A stretch of DNA of 64,000 bases. Origin: CAZCTC01 sp964501335 (GTDB lineage Bacteria; Chloroflexota; Anaerolineae; B4-G1; SLSP01). Both the position numbers and the translations under genes were made by a program. The DNA lies in contig CAZCTC010000025.1 of NCBI GenBank assembly GCA_964501335.1, positions 1-64,000 on the forward strand, in the 5' to 3' direction. Numbering within the stretch: the first letter of the stretch is position 1; the number at the start of each line of letters is the position of its first letter. The notes beneath the pieces were generated by a model that saw nothing but the letters and a program-made list of their open reading frames with translations, was not told the origin of the DNA and searched no databases. This document shows positions 42,307 to 51,001 of this stretch, piece by piece.

Positions 42307-44478
42307 ATGGATGTTGAAATTAATCCTGCCATAGTGGCAAAGCTGCCCCAACGCATCATCCGCCTCGGAGAGCTGGCTTACAACTTTGGCTGGTCCTGGC
42401 ACCGTTCGGCCCGTGACCTATTCAAAATGGTCGATCGCACCCTCTGGACAACGACACGGCACAATCCGGTGCGGATCTTGCTGGAAGTTTCCCAAGAACA
42501 ACTTGATGCCTTGAGCAAAGATCCGGCATTCCTCCGCGCCTACGATGCCGTGATGATGGAAATCGATCGGGACATGCGCAATGGACACCTCTGGTATTCC
42601 AAGGCTTACCCCGATCTGGTTGATTACCCCATCGCTTACTTCTCAGCCGAATTCGGCGTCCACATCTCCCTCCCCATCTATTCCGGTGGTCTGGGAATTC
42701 TCTCCGGCGACCACACCAAAGAGGCCAGCGACCTCGGGTTGCCTTTTGTTGCGGTCGGTTTCCTCTATGAACTGGGCTATTTCCACCAGCGTCTCGATCA
42801 CAGCGGCTGGCAGGAATCGCTCTACACCCCCCTCAACCGCAGTGAAGTGGCCTTGCGCCCGGTCCTGACCGCTGATCAGAAAACCCCGCTCATGGTCCAC
42901 GTCGATGTCGGCGACCGCCAAATCCATCTGCGCATCTGGGAAGTCAATGTCGGACGGGTCCACCTCTATCTGATGGACTCCGATGTCCCGGAGAATGCTC
43001 CCTGGGATCGCGAACTGACCGCCCGGCTTTACGGCGGCGATCAGGAAATGCGCATCCAACAGGAAATCCTCCTGGGGATCGGCGGCGCCCGCATTCTCCG
43101 CGCATTGGAAATTCAACCCCGGGTCTGGCACATCAATGAAGGCCATGCCGCCTTCCTGGTGCTGGAACGGCTGCGCGAATATGTCGCCACCGGCATGCCC
43201 CTCAAAGAAGCGATGGAACGGGTTCAGATGGCTACGGTCTTCACCACCCACACCCCCGTCCCGGCCGGTCATGACGCCTTCAACTTCGGCCTGATGGAAA
43301 AATATTTCCACAATTTCTGGCCGCAATTGACCCTCAACCGCGATGAATTCATGGCCCTGGGCAGCCACAATCCGGGCCACGGCGGCGGTCCGGCCTTCAA
43401 CATGACCGCCCTGGCGCTGCGGATGGCCGGTCGCGCCAATGGCGTCAGCGAATTGCACGGCGAAGTCTCCCGCCAAATGCTGCAAAGCATCTGGCCGGAC
43501 AAAGCCGTCGAAGACGTGCCCATCGGCTACGTCACCAATGGGGTGCACATCTCCTCCTGGATTGGGGAGGCCATGCACCGGGTCTTCCGCCAGTATCTGG
43601 CCCCCGACTGGGTCGATCAACAGGACGATTCCGCCCTTTGGGAACGCATCGACGATGTCCCGGAAGAAAAACTCTGGGATGCCCACATGTTCCTGAAGCG
43701 CAAAATGTTCTCGATCATCCGCGAACGCTCGCGTCAGGCCCGCATCAACGCCGCCGCGCCACCGGAACAACTGTTGGCCTCGGGAATCTTCCTGGACCCG
43801 GATGCCCTGGTCATCGGTTTCTCCCGGCGGTTTGCTACCTATAAGCGCGCCTACCTGCTCTTCCGTGACATCGATCGGTTAAAGCGGCTGATCCACAACC
43901 GCTATCGCCCGGTGCAATTCATCTTCGCCGGCAAGGCCCATCCCGCCGATGAACCCGGCAAGCGCCTGCTGCAAGAAGTCTACAACTGGGCCCGCAGCCC
44001 TGAAATGGGAGGGCGGATTGCCTTTGTGGAAGACTACGACATGCACATTTCCCGCTATCTGGTCCAGGGCGTAGATGTCTGGTTGAACACCCCCCGCAAA
44101 CCGTTGGAAGCCAGCGGCACCAGCGGCATGAAAGCGGGCATCAACGGCGTCTTGAATATGAGTATCCTGGACGGTTGGTGGGCCGAAGCCTATAACGGCC
44201 GCAACGGATGGGCCATCGACGCCGGTCAGGAATTCGATTCCCCCGAACAGCAGGATGCCGCCGATGCTGAGACCCTCTACCGGGTGTTGGAAGAAGAACT
44301 GGCACCGCTCTACTATCAACGGGATCGGGATGATGTTCCGCGCGGTTGGGTTTCCATGATGAAAGAATCCATCCGCACCATCGGACCACGCTTCTCCACC
44401 CGGCGCATGGTAAAAGAGTATGCCGATAAATACTACGTTCCCGCCATTCTGGAAACGTTAAAGCTCGAAGAGAAATAA
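42307..44478 (+). CDS. glgP: Alpha-glucan (glycogen) phosphorylase, short form
   Basis: 723 residues, GT35 family, releasing glucose 1-phosphate from glycogen-like glucans with PLP. N-terminal blocks: LAYNFGWSWHRSARDLF, YFSAEFGVHISLPIYSGGLG and LGDHTKEASDLGLP-like (here SGDHTKEASDLGLP). The PLP-lysine and phosphate region is EASGTSGMKAGINGVLNMS, followed by LDGWWAEAYNG. It is shorter than classical 800-plus-residue phosphorylases and belongs to the compact bacterial/archaeal subfamily that often lacks the allosteric N-terminus. ATG with AGGAG upstream; terminator follows. Gluconeogenic fbp lies nearby but is not co-transcribed. Confidence 0.92.
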   Translation: MDVEINPAIVAKLPQRIIRLGELAYNFGWSWHRSARDLFKMVDRTLWTTTRHNPVRILLEVSQEQLDALSKDPAFLRAYDAVMMEIDRDMRNGHLWYSKAYPDLVDYPIAYFSAEFGVHISLPIYSGGLGILSGDHTKEASDLGLPFVAVGFLYELGYFHQRLDHSGWQESLYTPLNRSEVALRPVLTADQKTPLMVHVDVGDRQIHLRIWEVNVGRVHLYLMDSDVPENAPWDRELTARLYGGDQEMRIQQEILLGIGGARILRALEIQPRVWHINEGHAAFLVLERLREYVATGMPLKEAMERVQMATVFTTHTPVPAGHDAFNFGLMEKYFHNFWPQLTLNRDEFMALGSHNPGHGGGPAFNMTALALRMAGRANGVSELHGEVSRQMLQSIWPDKAVEDVPIGYVTNGVHISSWIGEAMHRVFRQYLAPDWVDQQDDSALWERIDDVPEEKLWDAHMFLKRKMFSIIRERSRQARINAAAPPEQLLASGIFLDPDALVIGFSRRFATYKRAYLLFRDIDRLKRLIHNRYRPVQFIFAGKAHPADEPGKRLLQEVYNWARSPEMGGRIAFVEDYDMHISRYLVQGVDVWLNTPRKPLEASGTSGMKAGINGVLNMSILDGWWAEAYNGRNGWAIDAGQEFDSPEQQDAADAETLYRVLEEELAPLYYQRDRDDVPRGWVSMMKESIRTIGPRFSTRRMVKEYADKYYVPAILETLKLEEK

Positions 44479-44496
44479 AAAATCTTCATCCCATTC

Positions 44497-44547
44497 TCCC
44501 TCCTGATGCTCCCGGCTCCGCTGAGAAGATCAGGAGGGAATTTTTTT
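44497..44547 (+). terminator. Intrinsic terminator after glgP
   Basis: Arms TCCCTCCTGAT / ATCAGGAGGGA with a 21-base loop, then ATTTTTTTG. Confidence 0.85.
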
Positions 44548-44551
44548 GCCC

Positions 44552-44580
44552 TTTCCAGTTATCTTCAAGTTGTGTATAAT
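44552..44580 (+). promoter_or_regulatory. metK promoter
   Basis: TTTCCA (44552-44557), 17-base spacer, TATAAT (44575-44580). The leader of about 60 bases is too short for a SAM riboswitch, and no such motif is seen. Confidence 0.65.
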
Positions 44581-44649
44581 GCACCCGAAGACAGGCCGGT
44601 CGGCTTGTAACTATCAACTCAACATAGTAAAGAAGGAGCATACTCAAAA

Positions 44650-45870
<1,221 letters not shown>

Positions 45871-45884
45871 TCCCCAACCGGCCC

Positions 45885-45960
45885 TCACCGGAAAACTTAA
45901 GAAAAAAGATTATAGTTTCGCGGGCTATTTCAAGCCCGCGAAACTATAAAAAATCCAACC
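45885..45960 (+). repeat. Degenerate hairpin repeat (CGCGGGC stem)
   Basis: Perfect hairpin at 45911-45948, arms TATAGTTTCGCGGGC / GCCCGCGAAACTATA, loop TATTTCAA. An A-rich spacer precedes it, but head and tail are diverged. Confidence 0.7.
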
Positions 45961-46000
45961 CATACGCTTGTTCATGAGCCTGGATTAAAAACAGTTTTAA

Positions 46001-46142
46001 CATCCCGCAACAGCGCTTTTCATGTAAAAAGCGCCGCGCAGGATGGGCCGAGAGTTTTTTGTGGGTGTTGTTGCGCGCATAAGAATGCGCGCAACAACAC
46101 GGAATTTTTTCTCCCGCCATTCCGCGCCAACCGCACAGGTCG
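46001..46142 (-). repeat. Intergenic hairpin repeat (GCGCGCAT stem), reverse copy
   Basis: Hairpin at 46065-46100, arms GTGTTGTTGCGCGCAT / ATGCGCGCAACAACAC, loop AAGA; head ACCGCACAGGTCG (about 46130-46142) at its right. On the plus strand GGAATTTTTTC follows, fitting a metK terminator. Confidence 0.88.
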
Positions 46143-46147
46143 AAAAA

Positions 46148-46212
46148 ATCTTCCCTCCTCCCGCGCGGCGACTCGAACCGAAAAAGAACCCTTTGCGGAA
46201 TGTTGAAAATAT
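46148..46212 (+). repeat. Tail-only repeat fragment
   Basis: CTTCCCTCCTCCCGCGCGGC to CTTTGCGGAATGTTGAAAAT matches the tail of the next full copy at nearly every base but has no hairpin. It joins directly to the head of the reverse copy. Confidence 0.75.
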
Positions 46213-46214
46213 CC

Positions 46215-46348
46215 CCGTACAGGTCAAAGAAAAACCATATTTTCGGCGGCTTCAGAAAACCGCCGAAAATATAAATAAAAAACTCTCTGCCCCTCCCGCG
46301 CGGCGCCTCAAACCGAAAAAGAACCCTTTGCGGGATGTTGAAAATGTC
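46215..46348 (+). repeat. Intergenic hairpin repeat (GGCGG stem)
   Basis: Head GTACAGGTCAAAG; hairpin at 46237-46272, arms ATATTTTCGGCGG / CCGCCGAAAATAT; tail CTCTCTGCCCCTCCCGCGCG, then TTTGCGGGATGTTGAAAAT. Confidence 0.88.
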
Positions 46349-46381
46349 CCTCTTCTAAAAAGAAAAACCTTTTCCCCGACG

Positions 46382-46409
46382 TTGCCAATCCAGCGGAGTG
46401 TGGTATACT
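46382..46409 (+). promoter_or_regulatory. rplS promoter
   Basis: TTGCCA (46382-46387), 16-base spacer, TATACT (46404-46409). Confidence 0.65.
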
Positions 46410-46461
46410 TTACCGGCGCTGCTATGTCGCGGCGGCAAATTTGTAGGAGAAGGAAGACAGC

Positions 46462-46821
46462 ATGAACCTGGTAGAGTCTTTAGAGCGCCAGTTGCAACCG
46501 AACGCTAATATTCCCACCCTGCGGCCCGGAGATACGGTGCAGGTCCACGTTCGGATCGTGGAAGGGGATCGGGAACGTATTCAGGTATTCAACGGTATCA
46601 TTATCCGCATGCGCAAGGGTGGTGCCAACGCCAACTTCACCGTGCGTCGCATCGCGTCCCACGGCGTCGGAGTGGAACGCACGTTCCTCTTTTGCTCGCC
46701 GCGCATTGAAAAAGTAGACATCGTTCGCCGGGCCAAGGTCCGCCGCGCTCAGCTCTACTATCTGCGCGCCCTGCGTGGCAAGGCGGCTCGCCTGCGCGAA
46801 GCACACGCTACCCAGCGCTAA
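46462..46821 (+). CDS. rplS: 50S ribosomal protein L19
   Basis: 119 residues, normal length. Typical text: LRPGDTVQVHVRIVEGDRER, VFNGIIIRMRKGGANANFTV, RRIASHGVGVERTFLFCSPR, KVRRAQLYYLRALRGKAARL. ATG preceded by GTAGGAGAAGG. It does not sit with rpsP-rimM-trmD as in many bacteria. The next gene begins 6 bases after its stop. Confidence 0.98.
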   Translation: MNLVESLERQLQPNANIPTLRPGDTVQVHVRIVEGDRERIQVFNGIIIRMRKGGANANFTVRRIASHGVGVERTFLFCSPRIEKVDIVRRAKVRRAQLYYLRALRGKAARLREAHATQR

Positions 46822-46826
46822 AAATC

Positions 46827-47564
46827 ATGAACAAACCCCTGATCGGCATTACTGGACGGAAAGATCAATCTGCCCGTTTGGTCAGTGTGCCGATGGTTTC
46901 GGTGGGAGAATCTTATGTTCGTGCGATCCACAAGGTCGGAGGAACACCTGTAATTCTGCCGCCGGTCATGCAGCCCGAAGATTGGGCCACATTGCTTCGC
47001 CGCCTGGATGGAATTCTATTCTCAGGCGGCGAAGATATTTCACCGGAGCATTACAATGAATCCCCCACCGAATGGATGGGCGGCGTCGATATAGAACGTG
47101 ATGCCTCCGAGTTGAAACTGGTGCCCCTGGCGCTGCAACAAAATATTCCAATCCTGGGAATCTGCCGGGGACATCAGGTCCTCAATGTGGCGCTGGAAGG
47201 AACCCTCTTTCAAGATATGCCGTCACAGATTCCCGGTGTGGGCGATCATGCCTATATGCCGGCCCGCCCATTGGAAACTCTGATCCACCCGGTAACCATC
47301 ACGGCCGAAAGCAAACTGGCCAAAATTCTGGGCCATACAACGTTCGAAGTCAACAGCGCCCATCATCAATCGGTACACAAAGCCGGACGGGGATTGGTGG
47401 TGGTCGCCCACTCTCCCGACGGCATCATTGAAGCGACCGAAATGCCTGGACATCATTTCTGTGTCAGCGTCCAATGGCACCCCGAAGCCATGGTCAAGAT
47501 CACAGAAACTATGTGGCCGCTCTTTAAAGCCTTTGTAGATGCGGCCGCAAAGCATACCAGCTAA
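46827..47564 (+). CDS. Class-I glutamine-amidotransferase-like hydrolase (peptidase C26, PuuD type)
   Basis: 245 residues. The nucleophile elbow is GICRGHQ (Cys), with the catalytic His and Glu in SVQWHPE and the glycine-rich FSGGEDISPEHY loop. Members cleave gamma-glutamyl amides such as gamma-glutamyl-GABA or folate polyglutamates. It starts 6 bases after rplS without a visible Shine-Dalgarno, so translation is probably coupled to rplS. Substrate unknown. A strong terminator follows. Confidence 0.88.
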   Translation: MNKPLIGITGRKDQSARLVSVPMVSVGESYVRAIHKVGGTPVILPPVMQPEDWATLLRRLDGILFSGGEDISPEHYNESPTEWMGGVDIERDASELKLVPLALQQNIPILGICRGHQVLNVALEGTLFQDMPSQIPGVGDHAYMPARPLETLIHPVTITAESKLAKILGHTTFEVNSAHHQSVHKAGRGLVVVAHSPDGIIEATEMPGHHFCVSVQWHPEAMVKITETMWPLFKAFVDAAAKHTS

Positions 47565-47575
47565 ACAAAACGATT

Positions 47576-47617
47576 AAAAAAATCAGCGCGTTCTAGAACG
47601 AACGCGCTGATTTTTTT
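47576..47617. terminator. Bidirectional intrinsic terminator
   Basis: A-run, arms AATCAGCGCGTT / AACGCGCTGATT, T-run. It serves both the plus-strand C26 gene and the minus-strand YtxH gene. Confidence 0.9.
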
Positions 47618-47635
47618 AGCACAAAAGAAACTATG

Positions 47636-47875
47636 TTACTCCGCCTTTTCGCCCAACGTAATCGGGCGTCCCTGCTTGAGATATTCCAATTCCGCTTCCA
47701 GCTCCAACCGGCGCGCCTCTGCAGCCGCTTTACCTTCTTCCACCAGCCGATTCACGCCCCCCTTGAGCTGATCCTGCAACGTTTTCCCGGCCATCGGTGC
47801 AAACAGAATCGCCAATAGCCCTCCGGTAACCAGACCGGCCGCCAGACCTGCCAGGAATGAAAGTGTTTTACCCAT
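47636..47875 (-). CDS. YtxH-like small membrane-anchored protein
   Basis: 79 residues. One N-terminal hydrophobic segment with the YtxH signature (GLAAGLVTGGLLAILFAPMAGKTLQ), then a charged amphipathic helix (GVNRLVEEGKAAAEARRLELEAELEYLKQG). Homologues are stress- or growth-related and of undefined function. ATG with GGGAGGG upstream; own promoter at 47934-47961. Confidence 0.8.
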   Translation of the reverse strand: MGKTLSFLAGLAAGLVTGGLLAILFAPMAGKTLQDQLKGGVNRLVEEGKAAAEARRLELEAELEYLKQGRPITLGEKAE

Positions 47876-47933
47876 ATACCCTCCCCTTCCGTAAAACTTC
47901 TTGGTGCATTTATCTCAAATTCAAGCTGGTTTT

Positions 47934-47961
47934 ATTATACTCGATCATGGAGGAGAAGCAA
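47934..47961 (-). promoter_or_regulatory. Promoter of the YtxH gene
   Basis: Minus strand TTGCTT (47956-47961), 16-base spacer, TATAAT (47934-47939); it overlaps the 3' end of the upstream gene. Confidence 0.5.
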
Positions 47962-48835
47962 CGCTCTCCCGATGCACCGTCAAATACCAGACGGGCCACA
48001 GTCCTGACTCTCCCTCCCCGGTACAGGGGTCAAAGGTCAAGACCGCCAGCGGTGCTCCCGTCGGGCTATCCAGATATAAATTATAGATCTCTCCCGGCGT
48101 CACCTCGAAATCGACATACCCCAAACCCTCTTCCGGCCGCATTCCCGTAACTGCCCGGTCCGCACCGTCCCCCCACAACAACCAGGCGGTCAGCCCGGGG
48201 ATGCCGACGGTTTCCGTTGTTACCTGCCGACGGATCTTTTTCGTGATTTCCTCGGTGACGGAAAGTATGATTTCAGGAGTCATGCCGCAGGACTGTTCCT
48301 GCCCCACCAACAGATAGGGCGATGCGGCCGGAGGAACCGGCGTCGTAAAGACCAGGGTAGGAGGCAACGCCGTCGGAGTCGAAGTCGGCAACACCGGCAC
48401 CGATGTAACCGTCACAGCAGGTGGGGTGACCGAAGGCAGAACCTCCATGGGGGTCTGAGTAGGAAACGGCTTCGCCGAAATCCCGGTATAAACTTTCACA
48501 GCCGGTGTATCCACCCCATAACGCTGCGCCAGTTCGGCTACCCGTCGCAAAACCGGCAAAGGATGCCCCGCTGCGGCGCTATCATCCAAAGTCCGCCCCA
48601 ATTCCGAACGGACCTCACTGACAGGCAGCGAAGTCAACCGCACCTGAGTACGATCAAAACTGCTGCCGCCCCCATAGGCCAGACCGGACATCCGGATCCA
48701 ATCGCTGCGATACTCCACCTGCATTTGTCCCGGGAGAATATTTTCATATTTCACGGGATTGATCACCCAGGTATAGATCAACCCGCCACTTAATCCCACC
48801 ACAATCCCGATCAACAACCACCAGATTTTCTTCAT
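47945..48835 (-). CDS. Membrane-anchored protein of unknown function (pair member 2)
   Basis: 296 residues. N-terminal anchor (WWLLIGIVVGLSGGLIYTWV), then VEYRSDWIRMSGLAYGGGSS and VLRRVAELAQRYGVDTPAVKVY. These align by eye with the same segments of the gene just upstream, so the two are related. A Pro/Thr-rich linker follows (about 135-185), and a C-terminal domain from about 190 with GQEQSCGMTPEIILSVTEE and a Cys near the end (FDPCTGEGESG). Starts inside the stop of the upstream gene (ATGA). Last gene of a co-directional run. Function not assigned. Confidence 0.75.
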   Translation of the reverse strand: MKKIWWLLIGIVVGLSGGLIYTWVINPVKYENILPGQMQVEYRSDWIRMSGLAYGGGSSFDRTQVRLTSLPVSEVRSELGRTLDDSAAAGHPLPVLRRVAELAQRYGVDTPAVKVYTGISAKPFPTQTPMEVLPSVTPPAVTVTSVPVLPTSTPTALPPTLVFTTPVPPAASPYLLVGQEQSCGMTPEIILSVTEEITKKIRRQVTTETVGIPGLTAWLLWGDGADRAVTGMRPEEGLGYVDFEVTPGEIYNLYLDSPTGAPLAVLTFDPCTGEGESGLWPVWYLTVHRESVASPP

Positions 48836-49218
48836 GGCCCCCCCGGTTCCGGTGCAGGGGTCAAATAAGGCGCCATGGCAGGTGTCGCTGCATCCAGATC
48901 TTGCGCCAGACGCGCCAGAATGGTCACCAGAGGGCGCGAAGCCTGTTGAGCGATCTGCAACTCGGTCAAAGCCACTAAAGGCGCAACAGGGGCCTCTGAA
49001 TCCAGGGCCGATAATCGGGTCAAAGCCTGTTCCCGGTCTCCTTCTACCTGATAAGCCATCGCTGTTAAAAACAGATATTCATTTCGATAATCCCGGCGCA
49101 AGGTAAGCGGAGTTCCCTCCGCCACATTGAGCGGCAAAAGCCCCCACCCTATCCATAAACCCAGGCCGATCCCAATGCCCAGCCCGGCAATCAGCCATGC
49201 CCAGCCCCAGGATTTCAT
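48832..49218 (-). CDS. Small membrane-anchored protein of unknown function (pair member 1)
   Basis: 128 residues from ATG 49218 (AGGAG seven bases upstream); the longer open frame upstream overlaps the desulfhydrase and is not used. One N-terminal anchor (WAWLIAGLGIGIGLGLWIGW), then RRDYRNEYLFLTAMAYQVEG, DREQALTRLSAL and ILARLAQDLDAATPAMAPY, a helical repeat-like domain similar to the downstream gene. Start and stop overlap both neighbours, so translation is coupled along the operon. Confidence 0.75.
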   Translation of the reverse strand: MKSWGWAWLIAGLGIGIGLGLWIGWGLLPLNVAEGTPLTLRRDYRNEYLFLTAMAYQVEGDREQALTRLSALDSEAPVAPLVALTELQIAQQASRPLVTILARLAQDLDAATPAMAPYLTPAPEPGGP

Positions 49219-50225
49219 CACAAAGCTCCTGCGTATGCAAAGAGAGCCGGAGTTCCCCCCGTATGCCAGAACAATACCCGCTCTCCGGCATGAAATTTTC
49301 CCCGTCGAATTAAATCCAGCAACCCGCCAAGCGCTCTCCCGGTATAAACCGGATCGACCAACAACCCCTCCCAACGAGCAGCCAGGGAAATTGCTTCCCG
49401 CTCCAAAGCTCCTACAATCCCATATCCCGCCCCTAAATAGGCATCCTCAACCTGAAAATCATGGGGAGTGAAGGGCTCCTCCATCTGTAAAAGTGCCGCC
49501 GCGCCCCCCGCCAATGCCGCGAGCTGGGGACGAAAATCAGCCGCAGTTTCCGCAATACTGATCCCGATAATCCGTCCTCCATATCCCAAAGCCCGGGCCC
49601 CGGTCACCAATCCGGCCTGAGTGCCGCCACTACTGGAAGCCACCACCATCGTATCCCAGGTCAATGACAGTTCCCGGGATTGATCCAAAAGTTCAGCCAT
49701 AGCGGCCACATAACCACATACCCCTAAAGGACTGCTACCTCCATAGGGAACCACATAGGGATTACGCCCCTGCTTGCGCTGCGCTTCAGCAACCGCTTCC
49801 AAGGCAGCCGCCATCGGGCGATCCCCCGCCCAAACCAGTTCGGCACCCAACAATTGATCCAACAACAGATTCCCCTGCAATGCGCCTTCGGCTGGCGGAT
49901 TTCCCCGCAACACCACCACGACCGGCAATCCCAAGCGGGCCGCAGCCGCGGCCGTCTGGCGCACATGGTTGGATTGAGGAGCACCAATCGTCACAATCAC
50001 ATCGGCCCACTGACGCAAAGCATCCGCCAACAAAAAATTAAGCTTGCGAACCTTATTTCCCCCTAAAGCCAATCCCGTCAAATCGTCGCGTTTCACCCAC
50101 AACTCCGGCCCTCCCAATTCAGAGGAAAGCCGGGGTAGTGATTCCAGGGGCGTAGGAAAATGGCCTAAAGCCAAGGGCCCCAACGTCCCCAGACGGAAAA
50201 ACAATTCCTCCATAGGTAAAGTCAT
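49218..50225 (-). CDS. D-cysteine desulfhydrase / ACC-deaminase family PLP enzyme
   Basis: 335 residues from ATG 50225, AAGGAGG six bases upstream (inside the longer frame). Fold-type II PLP enzyme. The Schiff-base lysine is in LGGNKVRKLNFLLADA; VTIGAPQSNHVRQTAAAAARLGL and VVASSSGGTQAGLVTG supply the cofactor phosphate site. Likely breaks D-cysteine to pyruvate, H2S and ammonia; related enzymes use 1-aminocyclopropane-1-carboxylate or L-cysteate, and the residues separating these were not resolved. First recognisable enzyme of the operon with the two small anchored proteins. Confidence 0.85.
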   Translation of the reverse strand: MTLPMEELFFRLGTLGPLALGHFPTPLESLPRLSSELGGPELWVKRDDLTGLALGGNKVRKLNFLLADALRQWADVIVTIGAPQSNHVRQTAAAAARLGLPVVVVLRGNPPAEGALQGNLLLDQLLGAELVWAGDRPMAAALEAVAEAQRKQGRNPYVVPYGGSSPLGVCGYVAAMAELLDQSRELSLTWDTMVVASSSGGTQAGLVTGARALGYGGRIIGISIAETAADFRPQLAALAGGAAALLQMEEPFTPHDFQVEDAYLGAGYGIVGALEREAISLAARWEGLLVDPVYTGRALGGLLDLIRRGKFHAGERVLFWHTGGTPALFAYAGAL

Positions 50226-50258
50226 TTCACCCCTCCTTATAAACACTCACCTCATGAC

Positions 50259-50906
50259 CTAACGGCGAGCCAGGGCAAATGCGATCAAGAAAACCAGCGT
50301 TCCCAGCGCCGCCCCCGCCAATGTCTGTGCCGGCGTATGCCGCTTTAATCGAATCCGAGACCAGGCAATCACCGGCACCCCAATGACAAACGGCAATGCC
50401 GCCTGCCCCACCACATTCCAGGCTAATACAGCCATCCCCGCCGCCGAAGCACTGTGCATACTGATTTTCCAACGCAGGGTAATCACCAGAATCAATATCA
50501 TTTGAGCCAGACTTCCAGCCGCCAGGATAATTAAGAGCTGCGGTGCGCCGCCTAACCAGGAAAGCACCAAAGCTAATCCTACCCCCCCCACCGTAATAAC
50601 CATAGGACGGGCCCGTTGTTCCCGGTGCTGAATATCCAGATCACTCAATCGGCCCCGTTGCACCATCATGACAATGTAAAACAACGGACCCAATACGGCA
50701 CAAAGAACGTAAAGGCCGGCCCACCACCAAACCGCAGCGGAAGCAGTAATTCGCGCTACAAGCCCCAGTCCGGCCAGGGCCATGACGGGAGGACTGCCGA
50801 TCTGAGAGATCCAAAAAGCCAATCCCGCATCCCAGCCCGCCGGGCGTGACCCAAAACGCGACGACAACCACGAATTCTCATTGTGTTTCTGCTCTCCAGT
50901 CTCCAA
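50259..50906 (-). CDS. PAP2-like membrane protein with degenerate active site
   Basis: 216 residues from TTG 50906, with GGGAGG five bases upstream. The longer frame would overlap the divergent glycosyltransferase start, and there is no in-frame ATG. About six hydrophobic segments. The C-terminal SRIRLKRHTPAQTLAGAALG matches PAP2 motif 3 (SR-x5-H-x3-D-x-x-x-G) except that Asp is replaced; motif 2 (PSGH) reads KISMHSASAAG, and motif 1 (K-x6-RP) reads HREQRARP. It may be an inactive or altered member of the lipid-phosphatase superfamily. Moderate confidence in family. Confidence 0.6.
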   Translation of the reverse strand: METGEQKHNENSWLSSRFGSRPAGWDAGLAFWISQIGSPPVMALAGLGLVARITASAAVWWWAGLYVLCAVLGPLFYIVMMVQRGRLSDLDIQHREQRARPMVITVGGVGLALVLSWLGGAPQLLIILAAGSLAQMILILVITLRWKISMHSASAAGMAVLAWNVVGQAALPFVIGVPVIAWSRIRLKRHTPAQTLAGAALGTLVFLIAFALARR

Positions 50907-50947
50907 AACAACCTCCCAAAAACTACGATCATGAAGCGTTCCGGGTT

Positions 50948-50975
50948 TTGTCTCCCCGTCCAGTTGGAGTATACT
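50948..50975 (+). promoter_or_regulatory. Promoter of the glycosyltransferase-TPR genes
   Basis: TTGTCT (50948-50953), 16-base spacer, TATACT (50970-50975), about 26 bases before the chosen ATG. Confidence 0.55.
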
Positions 50976-51001
50976 ACGGGGTGCGAGGAGGGAAAAGCGG
51001 C

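Larger units (their letters stand above)
45871..46461. other. Repeat-dense intergenic region metK-rplS
   Basis: About 590 bases with no gene. Four repeat-family members in different states and orientations fill it, followed by the rplS promoter. Short frames over this stretch merely read through the hairpins. Confidence 0.75.

Noticed and set aside
42643..43770. Minus-strand frame of 375 codons opposite glgP
   Set aside because: Shadow of a well-supported phosphorylase gene.
44581..44649. SAM riboswitch ahead of metK
   Set aside because: The leader is only about 70 bases and lacks the conserved SAM-I, II or III cores.
49219..49374. N-terminal extension of the 128-residue anchored protein
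   Set aside because: It lies inside the desulfhydrase gene, has no ribosome-binding site, and precedes an ATG with a good AGGAG and a signal anchor.
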